A DNA stretch of 64,000 nt, taken from positions 124,001-188,000 of the forward strand of contig NZ_JBHUIZ010000018.1 of NCBI RefSeq assembly GCF_042683165.1, given 5' to 3'. The translations under genes were made by a program, and so were the position numbers. The notes beneath the pieces were generated by a model. That model made no database searches, had not been told where the DNA came from, and saw only the letters and a list, made by a program, of their open reading frames with translations. Source of the DNA: Tigheibacillus halophilus (GTDB lineage: Bacteria > Bacillota > Bacilli > Bacillales > Amphibacillaceae). Of the stretch, positions 44,665 through 53,761 are shown piece by piece (position 1 is the first letter of the stretch; the number at the start of each line of letters is the position of its first letter).

Positions 44665-45723
44665 TTATCCCATACATATCTTACCAGTCACCTCTAAGAA
44701 GCGCTCCATCTGTTCATCTGTCCCAATCGAGACTCTTAAGAAGTTCGCAATCCTCTGCTTATCAAAATGCCGCACAAGCACATTTTCCTTTTTTAACAGC
44801 ATATATAAATCAGCTGCGTGGATATCCGGATGTTCCATGAATAAAAAGTTGGCTTGTGATGGGATGACATGAAATCCCAGTGCTGACATTCTTTCAGTCG
44901 TCATTTCCCGCGTTCTTATGAGCTGCATCGTTTTTTCACTGAAATAAGCGTGATCCTGAAATGATGCAAGTGCTCCGCGGAGAGCGAGCCGGTCAATGGT
45001 GTAGGAATTGAAAGAATCCTTAATACGTATCAGTGCTTCTATCAAATGTGCTTGTCCCAGTGCATACCCCACACGCAGACCGGCGAGAGACCTTGATTTG
45101 GAGGTCGTCTGCACTACCAGAAGATTTTCGAAGTCTGCAATGAGTGAGGCAGCCGATTCGCCGCCAAAGTCGATGTATGCTTCATCCACTATCACGACAC
45201 AATCTGGATTTGCCACTACCATTTCTTTGACGCTTTCCAATTCTAAAAATATACCTGTCGGTGCGTTCGGATTTGGAAATATCACGCCTCCGGGGCTGTT
45301 GGCGAATGCACTTGAAGGTATGGAAAAATCCTCTTCTAGCGGGATTTCTTCATAAGGAATATCAAATAGCTTTGCATACACCGGATAAAAGCTGTACGTG
45401 ATATCAGGGAAACGAATGATTTTTCCAGGATCAAAAAATGCCATAAAGCTAAAAGCTAATACTTCGTCTGATCCATTTCCGATAAATACTTCATCCGGCT
45501 CCAACCCATAACGTTTTCCAATTTCAGCACGAAGCAAATCAGCGGTAGGCGAGGGATAACGCATCAACTGATTCGTTTCTTCCGTAATGGATTCCAACAC
45601 TTTTGGGGAAGGGGAATACGGGTTTTCGTTCGTATTCAATTTCAACAAATCCTGTGTATTCGGCTGTTCCCCAGGTACATAAGGCTCCGTTCGCCTGACC
45701 ATCGTACTCCAAAATTTATGCAT
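44665..45723 (-). CDS. hisC: Histidinol-phosphate aminotransferase
   Basis: The 352-residue PLP enzyme has LNTNENPYSPSP, the FPNPNAPTG segment, DEAYIDFGG and the PLP-lysine region TTSKSRSLAGLRVGY. It converts imidazole-acetol phosphate to histidinol phosphate. It is the last gene of the his operon; the ATG at 45723 overlaps the end of hisI, with GGGTGAG as ribosome site. In B. subtilis hisC lies in the trp region, so its place at the end of the his operon is a lineage trait. Confidence 0.93.
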   Translation of the reverse strand: MHKFWSTMVRRTEPYVPGEQPNTQDLLKLNTNENPYSPSPKVLESITEETNQLMRYPSPTADLLRAEIGKRYGLEPDEVFIGNGSDEVLAFSFMAFFDPGKIIRFPDITYSFYPVYAKLFDIPYEEIPLEEDFSIPSSAFANSPGGVIFPNPNAPTGIFLELESVKEMVVANPDCVVIVDEAYIDFGGESAASLIADFENLLVVQTTSKSRSLAGLRVGYALGQAHLIEALIRIKDSFNSYTIDRLALRGALASFQDHAYFSEKTMQLIRTREMTTERMSALGFHVIPSQANFLFMEHPDIHAADLYMLLKKENVLVRHFDKQRIANFLRVSIGTDEQMERFLEVTGKICMG

Positions 45724-46357
45724 TCTGCTCACCCTGCTTTTGCAGGTGGCGTTTGAAAAGCTCGACCTTTAAATCTGTAATATCCACCTCGACGAGCTCC
45801 ATCAATACAAGGGTATGATAGATCAAATCAGAGATTTCCCAAGTGATTTCTTTTTTATTGTTATTCTTGGCACCAATAATGACTTCAGCTGATTCTTCCC
45901 CGACTTTTTTTAAAATCTTATCGATACCTTCGCGGAATAAATAGGTCGTATAGGAATCTTCGACTGGATTTTCTTTCCGTTCCTTGATTTTCTGAACAAG
46001 TTCATGAAGCACAGTCCGGTTGCTAGCCGCATCTTCCGTAATGGTTTCAGAAAAACAGCTGCGATTTCCAGTATGGCATGCTGGCCCATCCGGCACAACT
46101 TGCAGAAGCAGCGCATCGGCGTCACAATCCTGCTGCAGACGTACGACTCGCTGTGTATTCCCTGAAGACTCACCTTTATGCCATAATTCATTCCTGCTTC
46201 GGCTGAAAAACCAGGTTTCTTTCGTTTCCAACGTCTTTGCAATCGCTTCTTCATTCATATATGCAAGTGTTAAAACCTCGCCGGTTTTTTCGTCCTGAAC
46301 GACAGCAGGGATTAGACCGTTTTTGTCGAAACGCAATGTAGAGATGTCAAAATTCAT
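45716..46357 (-). CDS. hisI: Bifunctional phosphoribosyl-AMP cyclohydrolase / phosphoribosyl-ATP pyrophosphatase
   Basis: The 213-residue protein fuses an N-terminal HisI domain (about 1-115, with WFFSRSRNELWHKGESSGN and the metal-binding DCDADALL and CHTGNRSCF segments) and a C-terminal HisE domain (KVGEESAEVIIGAKNN). It carries out the second and third steps of histidine synthesis. GGAGGT precedes the ATG, and the gene overlaps hisF by 11 bases. Confidence 0.94.
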   Translation of the reverse strand: MNFDISTLRFDKNGLIPAVVQDEKTGEVLTLAYMNEEAIAKTLETKETWFFSRSRNELWHKGESSGNTQRVVRLQQDCDADALLLQVVPDGPACHTGNRSCFSETITEDAASNRTVLHELVQKIKERKENPVEDSYTTYLFREGIDKILKKVGEESAEVIIGAKNNNKKEITWEISDLIYHTLVLMELVEVDITDLKVELFKRHLQKQGEQNA

Positions 46358-47123
46358 TTGCTGTTACCTCCCTTATCGGTATATCTTGTTGGCGTAAGAA
46401 TGCTTTTAGTGCGTGGATATCGATTTCTTCGTAGTGAAAGACAGAGGCCGCCAACGCTGCATCGGCTTTTCCTCCAAGCAATGCCTCAGCGAAATGTTGC
46501 ATACTGCCAGCGCCGCCACTGGCGACAATAGGTATATTGACAACATCCGCAATTGCTCTATTGAGGTCGAGATTGTAGCCATTTTTTTCTCCATCTGTGT
46601 CTATCGCATTGACAACAATTTCCCCGGCTCCGAGCTTTTCTGCCTTTTGCGCCCAGGTGATGGCGTCCAATCCTGTGTCCACCCGGCCGCCGTTGATAAA
46701 AACATGCCAGCTGTTTGCAATTTGTTTGGCATCAATGGCAAGCACGACACACTGTCTGCCGAATTTAGCAGCAGCATCGCTGATCAACTGTGGATTTTTT
46801 ACAGCAGCACTGTTAATCGAAACTTTATCAGCCCCAGCACGCAATACTTTTTGTATATCATTTACCGTGCGCAGACCGCCGCCGACAGTGAAGGGAATAG
46901 AAATTTCAGCGGCAACCTTTTCAACCATATCGACAAAAATGTCTCTGGCTTCATTGGATGCGGTGATATCGTAAAAAACAAGTTCATCTGCACCAGCCTC
47001 ATCGTATTTTTTTGCTAATGTAATGGGATTTGCGACGTCTTGTAAGTCTTTGAATTTCCTGCCTTTTACTACCCTGCCCTTGTCGACATCCAGACAGGGA
47101 ATGATTCGTTTTGTCAACGTCAT
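46347..47123 (-). CDS. hisF: Imidazole glycerol phosphate synthase cyclase subunit
   Basis: The 258-residue half-barrel-duplicated TIM protein has IIPCLDVDKGRVVKG, IPFTVGGGLRT and VASGGAGSMQHF. With HisH it forms imidazole glycerol phosphate and AICAR. Its start overlaps the stop of hisA by 4 bases. Confidence 0.95.
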   Translation of the reverse strand: MTLTKRIIPCLDVDKGRVVKGRKFKDLQDVANPITLAKKYDEAGADELVFYDITASNEARDIFVDMVEKVAAEISIPFTVGGGLRTVNDIQKVLRAGADKVSINSAAVKNPQLISDAAAKFGRQCVVLAIDAKQIANSWHVFINGGRVDTGLDAITWAQKAEKLGAGEIVVNAIDTDGEKNGYNLDLNRAIADVVNIPIVASGGAGSMQHFAEALLGGKADAALAASVFHYEEIDIHALKAFLRQQDIPIREVTANEF

Positions 47124-47833
47124 TGTGTCACCTCCAATAATTCTTCCAGAGACGTTTTTTCTTCATAGAGTGCCTTGCCGATAATAGCACCGTACATATT
47201 CAATGCTGCGAGATTTCTGACATCCGCAGCAGTTGAAACGCCGCCTGATGCGATTACCTTGATTTCAGATGCTTTGTTCATTGTTTCCAATTCTTCAACA
47301 TTCGGTCCTTTGAGCATGCCATCTTTCAAAATATCTGTATAAATGATCGTTTGTACGCCGATGTTTTCTAGCTGCCGTAATAAATCCAATGCCTTCAGAT
47401 TACTTGCATCCATCCAGCCGTCTGTGGCAACATAGCCATCCCTGGCATCGATGGAGACAGCGATTTTATCCCCGAAAGTGCTTACCGCTTCCTTCAAAAA
47501 AACTGTATCCTTTAAAGCTGCTGTACCAACAATGACTCTTGCGACACCACTGTCGAGGTAGTCTTTAACGGTTTCCAGCTGCCGTATGCCACCGCCGACT
47601 TGAATGGGCACAGAAACTTCATCGGCGATTTGCTTGATCACGCTTGCATTGCTGGAGAGGCCGGTTTTGGCACCGTCCAAATCGACAATATGTAACCATT
47701 CAGCACCGCGTTCTGCCCATTTTTTTGCCATGGCAACAGGCGAGCCGCTATAAATTTTTTCATTGTTGTAATCGCCTTGTCTTAAGCGGACACAGTTTCC
47801 ATTACGAATATCGATCGCTGGAAATAGAATCAT
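47120..47833 (-). CDS. hisA: ProFAR isomerase
   Basis: The 237-residue TIM barrel has FPAIDIRNGNCVRL, IQVGGGIRQ with the catalytic aspartate region in WLHIVDLDGAKTG, and VIASGGVSTAADV. It carries out the Amadori isomerisation before the HisHF step. It overlaps hisH by 4 bases and hisF by 4 bases. Confidence 0.95.
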   Translation of the reverse strand: MILFPAIDIRNGNCVRLRQGDYNNEKIYSGSPVAMAKKWAERGAEWLHIVDLDGAKTGLSSNASVIKQIADEVSVPIQVGGGIRQLETVKDYLDSGVARVIVGTAALKDTVFLKEAVSTFGDKIAVSIDARDGYVATDGWMDASNLKALDLLRQLENIGVQTIIYTDILKDGMLKGPNVEELETMNKASEIKVIASGGVSTAADVRNLAALNMYGAIIGKALYEEKTSLEELLEVTQ

Positions 47834-48435
47834 GAAATCAACTCCCCAAAATTTTTCAGTATTTGCAGCCCGATACTGCCGCTTTTTTCCGGGTGGAATT
47901 GGATGCCGAACACATTGCCTTGTTGTACTACCGCTGGGATACGCACGCCATAAGCTGTATCGGCGACAAGATTTTCGGTGTCACCCTCCGCGGCAAAATA
48001 AGCGTGGACAAAGTATACATGTGAGCCTTCCCTAATGCCGTTTAATAGTGGAACGTTTTGCTTTATTTGCAAATCATTCCAGCCCATATGCGGAACTTTG
48101 ACTATATCTGGTATTAGGCGGACTTTTCCTTTGAATAAACCGAGTCCAGGGCATTCCCCGCCTTCATCACTGGTTTCATAGAGCATTTGCATGCCAAGGC
48201 AGATACCGAGAAATGGCTTGTTTTTGGAAGCTTCTGATTTGAGCAGGCTCACCAGACCCAATTTTTCTAACTGTTTCATCGCTTCTGCGAACGCCCCGAC
48301 TCCCGGGAGGATGATGGCATCGGCTTTTTCGATTTCATTTTTGCTGGTAGTGAGCAGAGATGGGATATCCAGCCGTGATAATGCAGATTGCAGGCTCTTG
48401 ATATTACCGGCTCCGTAATCGATGATGGCAATCAT
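47830..48435 (-). CDS. hisH: Imidazole glycerol phosphate synthase glutaminase subunit
   Basis: The 201-residue class I glutaminase has IDYGAGNIKS, the nucleophile elbow PFLGICLGMQMLYE, and the His-Glu pair in GIQFHPEKSG. It supplies ammonia to HisF. I chose the ATG at 48435 with AAGGGA 8 bases upstream; the frame further up (to 48561) runs into the repeat element and is not coding. The repeats separate it from hisB. Confidence 0.94.
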   Translation of the reverse strand: MIAIIDYGAGNIKSLQSALSRLDIPSLLTTSKNEIEKADAIILPGVGAFAEAMKQLEKLGLVSLLKSEASKNKPFLGICLGMQMLYETSDEGGECPGLGLFKGKVRLIPDIVKVPHMGWNDLQIKQNVPLLNGIREGSHVYFVHAYFAAEGDTENLVADTAYGVRIPAVVQQGNVFGIQFHPEKSGSIGLQILKNFGELIS

Positions 48436-48476
48436 AGTCATGTTCCCTTCAAAAAGTATAGGCTGTTGTTTTATGA

Positions 48477-48581
48477 AGCCCCTCGAGGTCTTAAGCCATC
48501 TTCTTATGTGGCAAAACCCCGCCACGCCAGAATCTTGCTTAAGCTTGTCGGGGCTGATCAAGGCGCTTGCACTTTTCTTAT
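48477..48581. repeat. Palindromic intergenic repeat, copy 1 (left-truncated)
   Basis: A 105-bp unit starting AGCCCCTCGAGG and ending CTTTTCTTAT, differing from copy 2 at about four positions. It lacks the TGTCTAGTTCCAGCGCCT arm that precedes copy 2. The unit folds into a long hairpin with a GTGGC/GCCAC inner stem. It resembles a repeat I have seen scattered between genes in Bacillaceae genomes. Confidence 0.85.
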
Positions 48582-48582
48582 T

Positions 48583-48704
48583 TGTCTAGTTCCAGCGCCT
48601 AGCCCCTCGAGGTCTTAAGCAATGTTCTTATGTGGCAAAAACCCGCCACGCCAGAATCTTGCTTAAGCTTGTCGGGGCTGATCAGGCGCTTGCACTTTTC
48701 TTAT
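48583..48704. repeat. Palindromic intergenic repeat, copy 2 (complete)
   Basis: It begins TGTCTAGTTCCAGCGCCT and ends at the hisB stop codon. Nested pairs are AGCGCCT (48594-48600) with AGGCGCT (48684-48690), AGCCCC (48601-48606) with GGGGCT (48674-48679), TTAAGC with GCTTAA, and GTGGC (48632-48636) with GCCAC (48645-48649). The hisB TAA (48701-48703) lies in the last bases of the element. Confidence 0.88.
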
Positions 48705-49285
48705 AGCAATCCCTTTGTTGATGGGATTCCTTTAAAACGCCCTGCTTGCTCACTTGATTGCGCAAGTGCGCGGCCAAATCCTTTGAAAATCGATTCAATC
48801 ATATGATGCGAGTTCTTTCCGTAATATAAATTGATATGCAGGGCAAGTTTGGCATGATTGACAAATCCCTGGAAAAATTCTGCTACGAGCTCGGTATCAA
48901 ATTGGCCGACTTTCTCCTTCAGTCCTTCCACACGATAAACGAAACAAGGCCTGCCGCTGATATCGATGGAAATAGCTGATAATGCCTCATCCATCGGCGT
49001 AGTGATGTGAGCATAACGGTTGATGCCTTCTTTACTGCCAAGTGCCGTATAAAACGCCTGGCCAAGTGCGATACCGATATCTTCAGTAGAGTGGTGCTGG
49101 TCAACTTCGAGATCCCCCTGACAGGATATTTTCAGGTCGAAGCCAGCATGCTTAGCCATCAACAAAAGCATATGGTCGAGAAAGCCGATTCCGGTATCGA
49201 TCTCCGTTTTGCCGGTTCCATCAATACTCAGTTGCAAATCTATTTTTGTTTCTGCTGTTTTTCTCGAAATCTGTTCGCTTCGGAT
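48701..49285 (-). CDS. hisB: Imidazoleglycerol-phosphate dehydratase, apparent ATC start
   Basis: The protein has GIGFLDHML, DQHHSTEDIGIALGQ and the NSHHMIESIFK metal-site histidines of HisB. Starting at the first standard codon (TTG at 49237) would give 178 residues, no ribosome site, and loss of the first strand. The frame upstream encodes RSEQISRKTAETKIDL, which matches the usual HisB N-terminus (R.KT.ET.I). An ATC at 49285-49283, with AAAGGAAG 7 bases upstream, gives exactly 194 residues, the normal length. So the gene probably starts at a rare ATC codon, overlapping hisD by 46 bases, or an ATG has mutated. Confidence 0.88.
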   Translation of the reverse strand: MRSEQISRKTAETKIDLQLSIDGTGKTEIDTGIGFLDHMLLLMAKHAGFDLKISCQGDLEVDQHHSTEDIGIALGQAFYTALGSKEGINRYAHITTPMDEALSAISIDISGRPCFVYRVEGLKEKVGQFDTELVAEFFQGFVNHAKLALHINLYYGKNSHHMIESIFKGFGRALAQSSEQAGRFKGIPSTKGLL

Positions 49286-50565
49286 AGTGCATCTTCCTTT
49301 CTATACATGATTGCTTTGCTGTGGGCATCGAGTCCTTCTGTATCTGCGATGGTGCTTATATGGTCTGCTGCTGCAAGCAAAGCTGGCTGGGAATACTGGA
49401 TGATGCTGGACTTCTTCAAGAAGTCATAGACACCAAGCGGTGACGCAAAAGCGGCGGTGCCGCTTGTCGGAAGTGTGTGGTTAGGACCTGCAAAATAATC
49501 ACCAAGCACTTCCGGAGAATACGAACCGAGGAAGATGGCACCAGCGTTTTGTACCGAATGGATTTGTTCCATCGGATTTGCCGTAATGATTTGTAAATGC
49601 TCCGGTGCGAGCAAGTTTACCAATTGGAACGCCTCATCTAAATTTGCAGCAAGGACAATCCGTCCATGTCTATGCAGGGATTCTTCAGCGATTTGCATTC
49701 TTTCCAATGAGCCAAGCTGCTTCAGTACTTCCTCTTGTATCTGTTTAGCGATATTTTTATCGGTTGTGATACAGATGGCTGCAGCATCTTCGTCGTGTTC
49801 CGCTTGAGAAAGCAGATCCGCTGCAGCAAAACGTGGGTTGCAAGTTTTGTCGGCGATGATACAGACTTCGCTTGGACCGGCAATCATGTCGATGGCAACA
49901 TCGCCAAACACCCATTTCTTGGCGCGGGCGACAAAGGCATTCCCTGGTCCCACGATTTTATCGACTTTCCTGATGGATTCTGTTCCATAGGCTAGTGCTG
50001 CAATCGCCTGGACACCGCCAACCTTATATACTTCTTCAACGCCTGCCATTTCAGCAGCAACGAGAACGTGCGGATTGATTTTTCCATCCTTTCCAGGCGG
50101 GGTGGTGATCGCAATGGAAGGTACCCCTGCGATTTTAGCGGGCAGCACATTCATGAATACTGTCGATGGGTATGCGGCCTTACCACCAGGAATGTAAATA
50201 CCAGCACGCCCCAGAGGTGTCACTTTCTGGCCAAGCATGATACCTTCTGCAGGATTGATGAACCAGGAATGTTCTTTTTGTTCCTGATGAAAGCGAAGAA
50301 TATTTTTTTTGGCCGCTTGCATCGCTGTGATGAACTGTTCGCTCACGAGCTGTGAAGCCTCCGCAAATTCTTCCGCACTGACGCGCAGATTTTCCAAATT
50401 GACCTGATCGAATTGTTTCGTGTAGTTTCGTAACGCGTGATCGCCATTTTTTCTTACTTCTGAAAGGATATGAAGCACGGTTTGGTCGATTTCTTTTTGA
50501 TCGGAGCTGCTGCGGGCAGTCAATTCCAATTCTTTTTCATATGTGGTTGCTGTAATTATTTTCAT
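49240..50565 (-). CDS. hisD: Histidinol dehydrogenase
   Basis: The 441-residue protein has IYIPGGKAAYPSTV, DMIAGPSEV, the zinc-site SQAEHDEDA region and GPNHTLPTSGTA. It oxidises histidinol to histidine in two NAD+-dependent steps. The ATG at 50565 overlaps the hisG stop (ATGA) with GGAG upstream. Confidence 0.95.
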   Translation of the reverse strand: MKIITATTYEKELELTARSSSDQKEIDQTVLHILSEVRKNGDHALRNYTKQFDQVNLENLRVSAEEFAEASQLVSEQFITAMQAAKKNILRFHQEQKEHSWFINPAEGIMLGQKVTPLGRAGIYIPGGKAAYPSTVFMNVLPAKIAGVPSIAITTPPGKDGKINPHVLVAAEMAGVEEVYKVGGVQAIAALAYGTESIRKVDKIVGPGNAFVARAKKWVFGDVAIDMIAGPSEVCIIADKTCNPRFAAADLLSQAEHDEDAAAICITTDKNIAKQIQEEVLKQLGSLERMQIAEESLHRHGRIVLAANLDEAFQLVNLLAPEHLQIITANPMEQIHSVQNAGAIFLGSYSPEVLGDYFAGPNHTLPTSGTAAFASPLGVYDFLKKSSIIQYSQPALLAAADHISTIADTEGLDAHSKAIMYRKEDALSEANRFREKQQKQK

Positions 50566-51200
50566 ACGGTACACTCCAAGCCGTTCTTGATTTGATCGAT
50601 AATTTTTTGGATACTGGCTGTTTTTGTTGCGAAACTTGCTTTATTGACTACCAGGCGCGTGCTGATATGATCCATGTCTGCCAATATCTGCAGCCCGTTT
50701 TCGCGAATGGTGTTGCCTGTTTCGACAATGTCGACTATCACATCCGCCATACCAATCAGCGGTGCAAGCTCCACTGAGCCATTTAGCTTGATAGTTGTGA
50801 TCGGAATGTTTTTGTCCTTAAAATATTGTTCAGCAACGTACGGGTACTTTGAAGCAACTGTCAGGTGCTCCGCTTTATCCAATGGCGTCTGCCCATGCAA
50901 TCCGGCAACACAAAACTTGCATTTCCCGAACTTCAAATCTGCCAGCTCATATATATCAGGATTTGCTTCTAAAATATTATCCTTGCCGACGATTCCGATA
51001 TCAGCAGCACCTGTTTCCACATATGTGCAAACATCGACTGCTTTGACAAAGACAAGCTTCACGGTGTTTTCCTGGTTGTGAAAAACGAGTTTTCTGCTGT
51101 CGGGGTGAAAATCGTGAAACGCAATATCTGCTTTTTCTAATAGTGAGATGGTTTGTTTGGCAGTACGTCCCTTGGCTAGAGCAATGGTAAGCTGTTCCAT
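50562..51200 (-). CDS. hisG: ATP phosphoribosyltransferase catalytic subunit, short form
   Basis: The 212-residue protein is the short HisG form that lacks the C-terminal regulatory domain and needs HisZ. It has LTIALAKGR, DIGIVGKDN and the PRPP-site region VDIVETGNTIRENGL. AAGGAGG precedes the ATG at 51200. It carries out the first, feedback-controlled step of histidine synthesis together with HisZ. Confidence 0.95.
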   Translation of the reverse strand: MEQLTIALAKGRTAKQTISLLEKADIAFHDFHPDSRKLVFHNQENTVKLVFVKAVDVCTYVETGAADIGIVGKDNILEANPDIYELADLKFGKCKFCVAGLHGQTPLDKAEHLTVASKYPYVAEQYFKDKNIPITTIKLNGSVELAPLIGMADVIVDIVETGNTIRENGLQILADMDHISTRLVVNKASFATKTASIQKIIDQIKNGLECTV

Positions 51201-51301
51201 CGAAAAAAACCTCCTTATATCAGATAAATGGGAAGGCGGTAGTTGGTTCTTCGCCCGGATAAGTGAATGTGTCATATGCACGCATGTGGTAGGAATATCT
51301 T

Positions 51302-52534
51302 TCAATTTTTCTTTACGGTTTCAACAATCAATTTCTCCAATTCTTCTATTGTAGTGAATGGCACCACTTGTTCACCGCATATCCATGTGCTGGATGACGC
51401 TTCAAGCTGAATGATTTGTTTACTATTGATGGGCATTTGTTCAACTGCTTCAGCTGTAATCACACGCCAGCCGGCATTTCGCAGCTTTCCTGCCAGTTTT
51501 AGCGCTTTTGAAAGTTTGTTTGTTTCATAGATAATCGTGATATCGCCTGGAAGATCAGCTGTAATATCTATTTTTGCTTCTTCAAGCAAGCTTTCCGCAT
51601 CGATGGCAAAGCCGACAGCGGGAACGGTATTACCGAATGCGGCTGCAAGCTGATCGTATCTGCCGCCCATCAAAACTGGTTTAGCTACCTGATCGACAAA
51701 ACCTTGGAAAATGATGCCCGAGTAGTAGTTCATATGATTGATCAGGCCGAGATCGAAAACAATCTGTTCGCTGACACCATATGTGCAGAGTACTTCATAC
51801 ACTTCCCATAGGCCGTCGAGTTCTTTTCTCATGGTATCGTTCAAAATGATATTCTGTGCACGTTCCATGACGGTTTTCGGTTCCCCGTAAAGCAGCGGTA
51901 TTTGGCTGATTTTTTCAACCAGATACGGTGGTACGTCTTGAGATGTTAAGAAAGGAGCGATTTCTGTCATGTTTTTTGCCTGAATATACGTTTTCAGCTG
52001 CTTCAGCGCTGTATCATTGATTGGCAGCTGGGTAAGCAGTTGTTTAAAGAAGTTGGCATGCCCGACTTCGATTTTGAAATTCGGTGTTTTCATATCCTGC
52101 AATGTTTCAACAGCCAATGCGATGACTTCTCCATCTATGGCTGCAGATTTTTCGCCAAAACACTCTACGCCAGCCTGTGTTTTTTCTTTGCTTCCGGTTC
52201 CATCAAAGGATTGGCGGAATACATCCATCATATAAAAGTAGCGGATATGTCCAGCAGTGCCGTGATAATGTTTTGCTACCTCTTTCGTCACCGGGATGGT
52301 TGCATCTGGGCGCAGTACAAGGACTTTTCCACTGGGATCGATAACTTTGATCATGTCATCCTGGGCGATGGTCCCCGCTACCTGGGAATACAATTCATAC
52401 GGTTCGAATACGGACGTGTGGACATGTTCGTAGCCGAAGAGTGAGAAACGTCGCTGCATTAGGGATAACAGCTGTTTTCGTGATTGGAAATCTTGGTTAT
52501 TTGCTTTCATGGTATCAAAGGTAAAAACCTTCAT
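51302..52534 (-). CDS. hisZ: ATP phosphoribosyltransferase regulatory subunit
   Basis: The 410-residue class II histidyl-tRNA-synthetase-like protein keeps the paralogue landmarks (FEPYELYSQ, LVLRPDATIPV, GRYDQLAAAFG) but lacks the tRNA-binding domain. With short HisG it forms the hetero-octameric enzyme and mediates histidine feedback. It is the first gene of the operon, preceded by AAAGGAG and a strong promoter. Confidence 0.94.
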   Translation of the reverse strand: MKVFTFDTMKANNQDFQSRKQLLSLMQRRFSLFGYEHVHTSVFEPYELYSQVAGTIAQDDMIKVIDPSGKVLVLRPDATIPVTKEVAKHYHGTAGHIRYFYMMDVFRQSFDGTGSKEKTQAGVECFGEKSAAIDGEVIALAVETLQDMKTPNFKIEVGHANFFKQLLTQLPINDTALKQLKTYIQAKNMTEIAPFLTSQDVPPYLVEKISQIPLLYGEPKTVMERAQNIILNDTMRKELDGLWEVYEVLCTYGVSEQIVFDLGLINHMNYYSGIIFQGFVDQVAKPVLMGGRYDQLAAAFGNTVPAVGFAIDAESLLEEAKIDITADLPGDITIIYETNKLSKALKLAGKLRNAGWRVITAEAVEQMPINSKQIIQLEASSSTWICGEQVVPFTTIEELEKLIVETVKKN

Positions 52535-52637
52535 AAAAAAACTCCTTTAAAAATCTAATGTATGACTTGGATATGCCATACTGTATTAAAAATAGCTGCC
52601 AAAAAAATCTGTTGCTTTTTCACACTATTACTTTATT

Positions 52638-52655
52638 ACTTTATCTAATTAAAGT
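52638..52655. promoter_or_regulatory. Candidate operator in the hisZ/hisJ gap
   Basis: ACTTTA-tctaat-TAAAGT is a perfect 6-6-6 inverted repeat just downstream of the hisZ start point, preceded by a TTACTTTA direct repeat. It could bind a histidine-responsive repressor. The sequence is AT-rich and short, so this is weak. Confidence 0.35.
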
Positions 52656-52663
52656 TATCCTGT

Positions 52664-52692
52664 ATTATAGAATGAAGATTAAAAGAAGTCAA
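52664..52692 (-). promoter_or_regulatory. Sigma-A promoter of the his operon
   Basis: On the minus strand TTGACT (52692-52687), a 17-bp spacer, then TATAAT (52669-52664). Confidence 0.85.
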
Positions 52693-52711
52693 TCAAGGAG
52701 TGAAAAATTTT

Positions 52712-53509
52712 ATGTTTGATTATCATATACACAGCGATTTTTCCGCAGATTGTGAAACACCAATGGAGGAGACAATCAGACATGCGATAGAAATTGGTAT
52801 GAAGGAAATTTGTTTTACAGAACATATTGACTTCGATTATCCTGATCCATCGATTGTCTTTGAACTCGATTTGCCAGCCTATGATAAAAAAATAAAAGAA
52901 TTGCAGTCGGCGAATAGGGACAAAATTTGTATCAAAAAGGGTGTGGAAATCGGCGTACAGCCACATTTACTATCCGAATACGAAGCTCTCCTTGGAAAAG
53001 AAAAGTTCGATTTCATCATCTGTTCCATGCATACAACGAAGAACAAGGACTTGCATTCTGGTGATTTTTTCAAAGGAAAGCGTGTAGAAGAATCTTATCG
53101 AACGTATTATGCGGAGCTGCTTGCATGTGTGCGGTATTTCCGCGATTTCAGCATTCTGGGACATGTAGATCTGGTCAAGCGATATACAGCGCAACAAAGC
53201 AAGCTGGATTTTCATGATTTACTGACAGACATATTTCAAACCATCATTCCGAGGGGACAAGGCATTGAACTGAACACCTCTGGCTGGCGCTATGGTTTGG
53301 ATAGCGACATGCCGAGTGAAGATATTTTAAGACTCTATAAAGCTTGTGGTGGAGAGATAATCACGCTTGGTTCTGATTCTCATGTTGCCGAAACCGTGGG
53401 ATATAAATTCGCAGAATCGGCAGCACTTTTAAAAGAGATTGGTTTTCGCTATATCGCCTCTTTTGAAGAAAAAGAGCCTCAATTTCATCCAATTGATGCA
53501 TTTTGCTAG
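52712..53509 (+). CDS. hisJ: Histidinol-phosphatase, PHP family
   Basis: The 265-residue protein has the PHP metal motifs: DYHIHSDFS at the N-terminus, FTEHIDFD, a later ICSMHTT and LGHVDLVKRY, and GSDSHVAETVG near the C-terminus. It removes phosphate from histidinol phosphate. It is divergent from the his operon and completes the pathway. The ATG at 52712 follows GGAG by 11 bases. Confidence 0.93.
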   Translation: MFDYHIHSDFSADCETPMEETIRHAIEIGMKEICFTEHIDFDYPDPSIVFELDLPAYDKKIKELQSANRDKICIKKGVEIGVQPHLLSEYEALLGKEKFDFIICSMHTTKNKDLHSGDFFKGKRVEESYRTYYAELLACVRYFRDFSILGHVDLVKRYTAQQSKLDFHDLLTDIFQTIIPRGQGIELNTSGWRYGLDSDMPSEDILRLYKACGGEIITLGSDSHVAETVGYKFAESAALLKEIGFRYIASFEEKEPQFHPIDAFC

Positions 53510-53761
53510 TAATTACATTTGTATAAAAAAGCATAAAGGTAGATAGCAATGCTGTTCATTCGTTTCAAGTAAGTTTTCCGAAGCAAGAGGCGAGAAACAT
53601 TGCAATGCTATAGACTGAAAATTATTACTTTTGAGGAATACTTCATGATACATGCAATTAACCCGATATATCTTGTAGTCAAAGTAATTTGTTTTTAATG
53701 TTGAATATTTGGCAGCTTACCTCGAACAGGCCTGCCAAAAATGGGTATGAGGAGGATACGT

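Noticed and set aside
48435..48561. Longer hisH start within the repeat region
   Set aside because: The extension reads into the palindromic repeat and is not HisH-like; the ATG at 48435 has a suitable ribosome site.
52535..52657. T-box or his attenuator in the hisZ leader
   Set aside because: The leader of about 120 nt has no T-box sequence, no histidine-rich leader peptide and no terminator hairpin.
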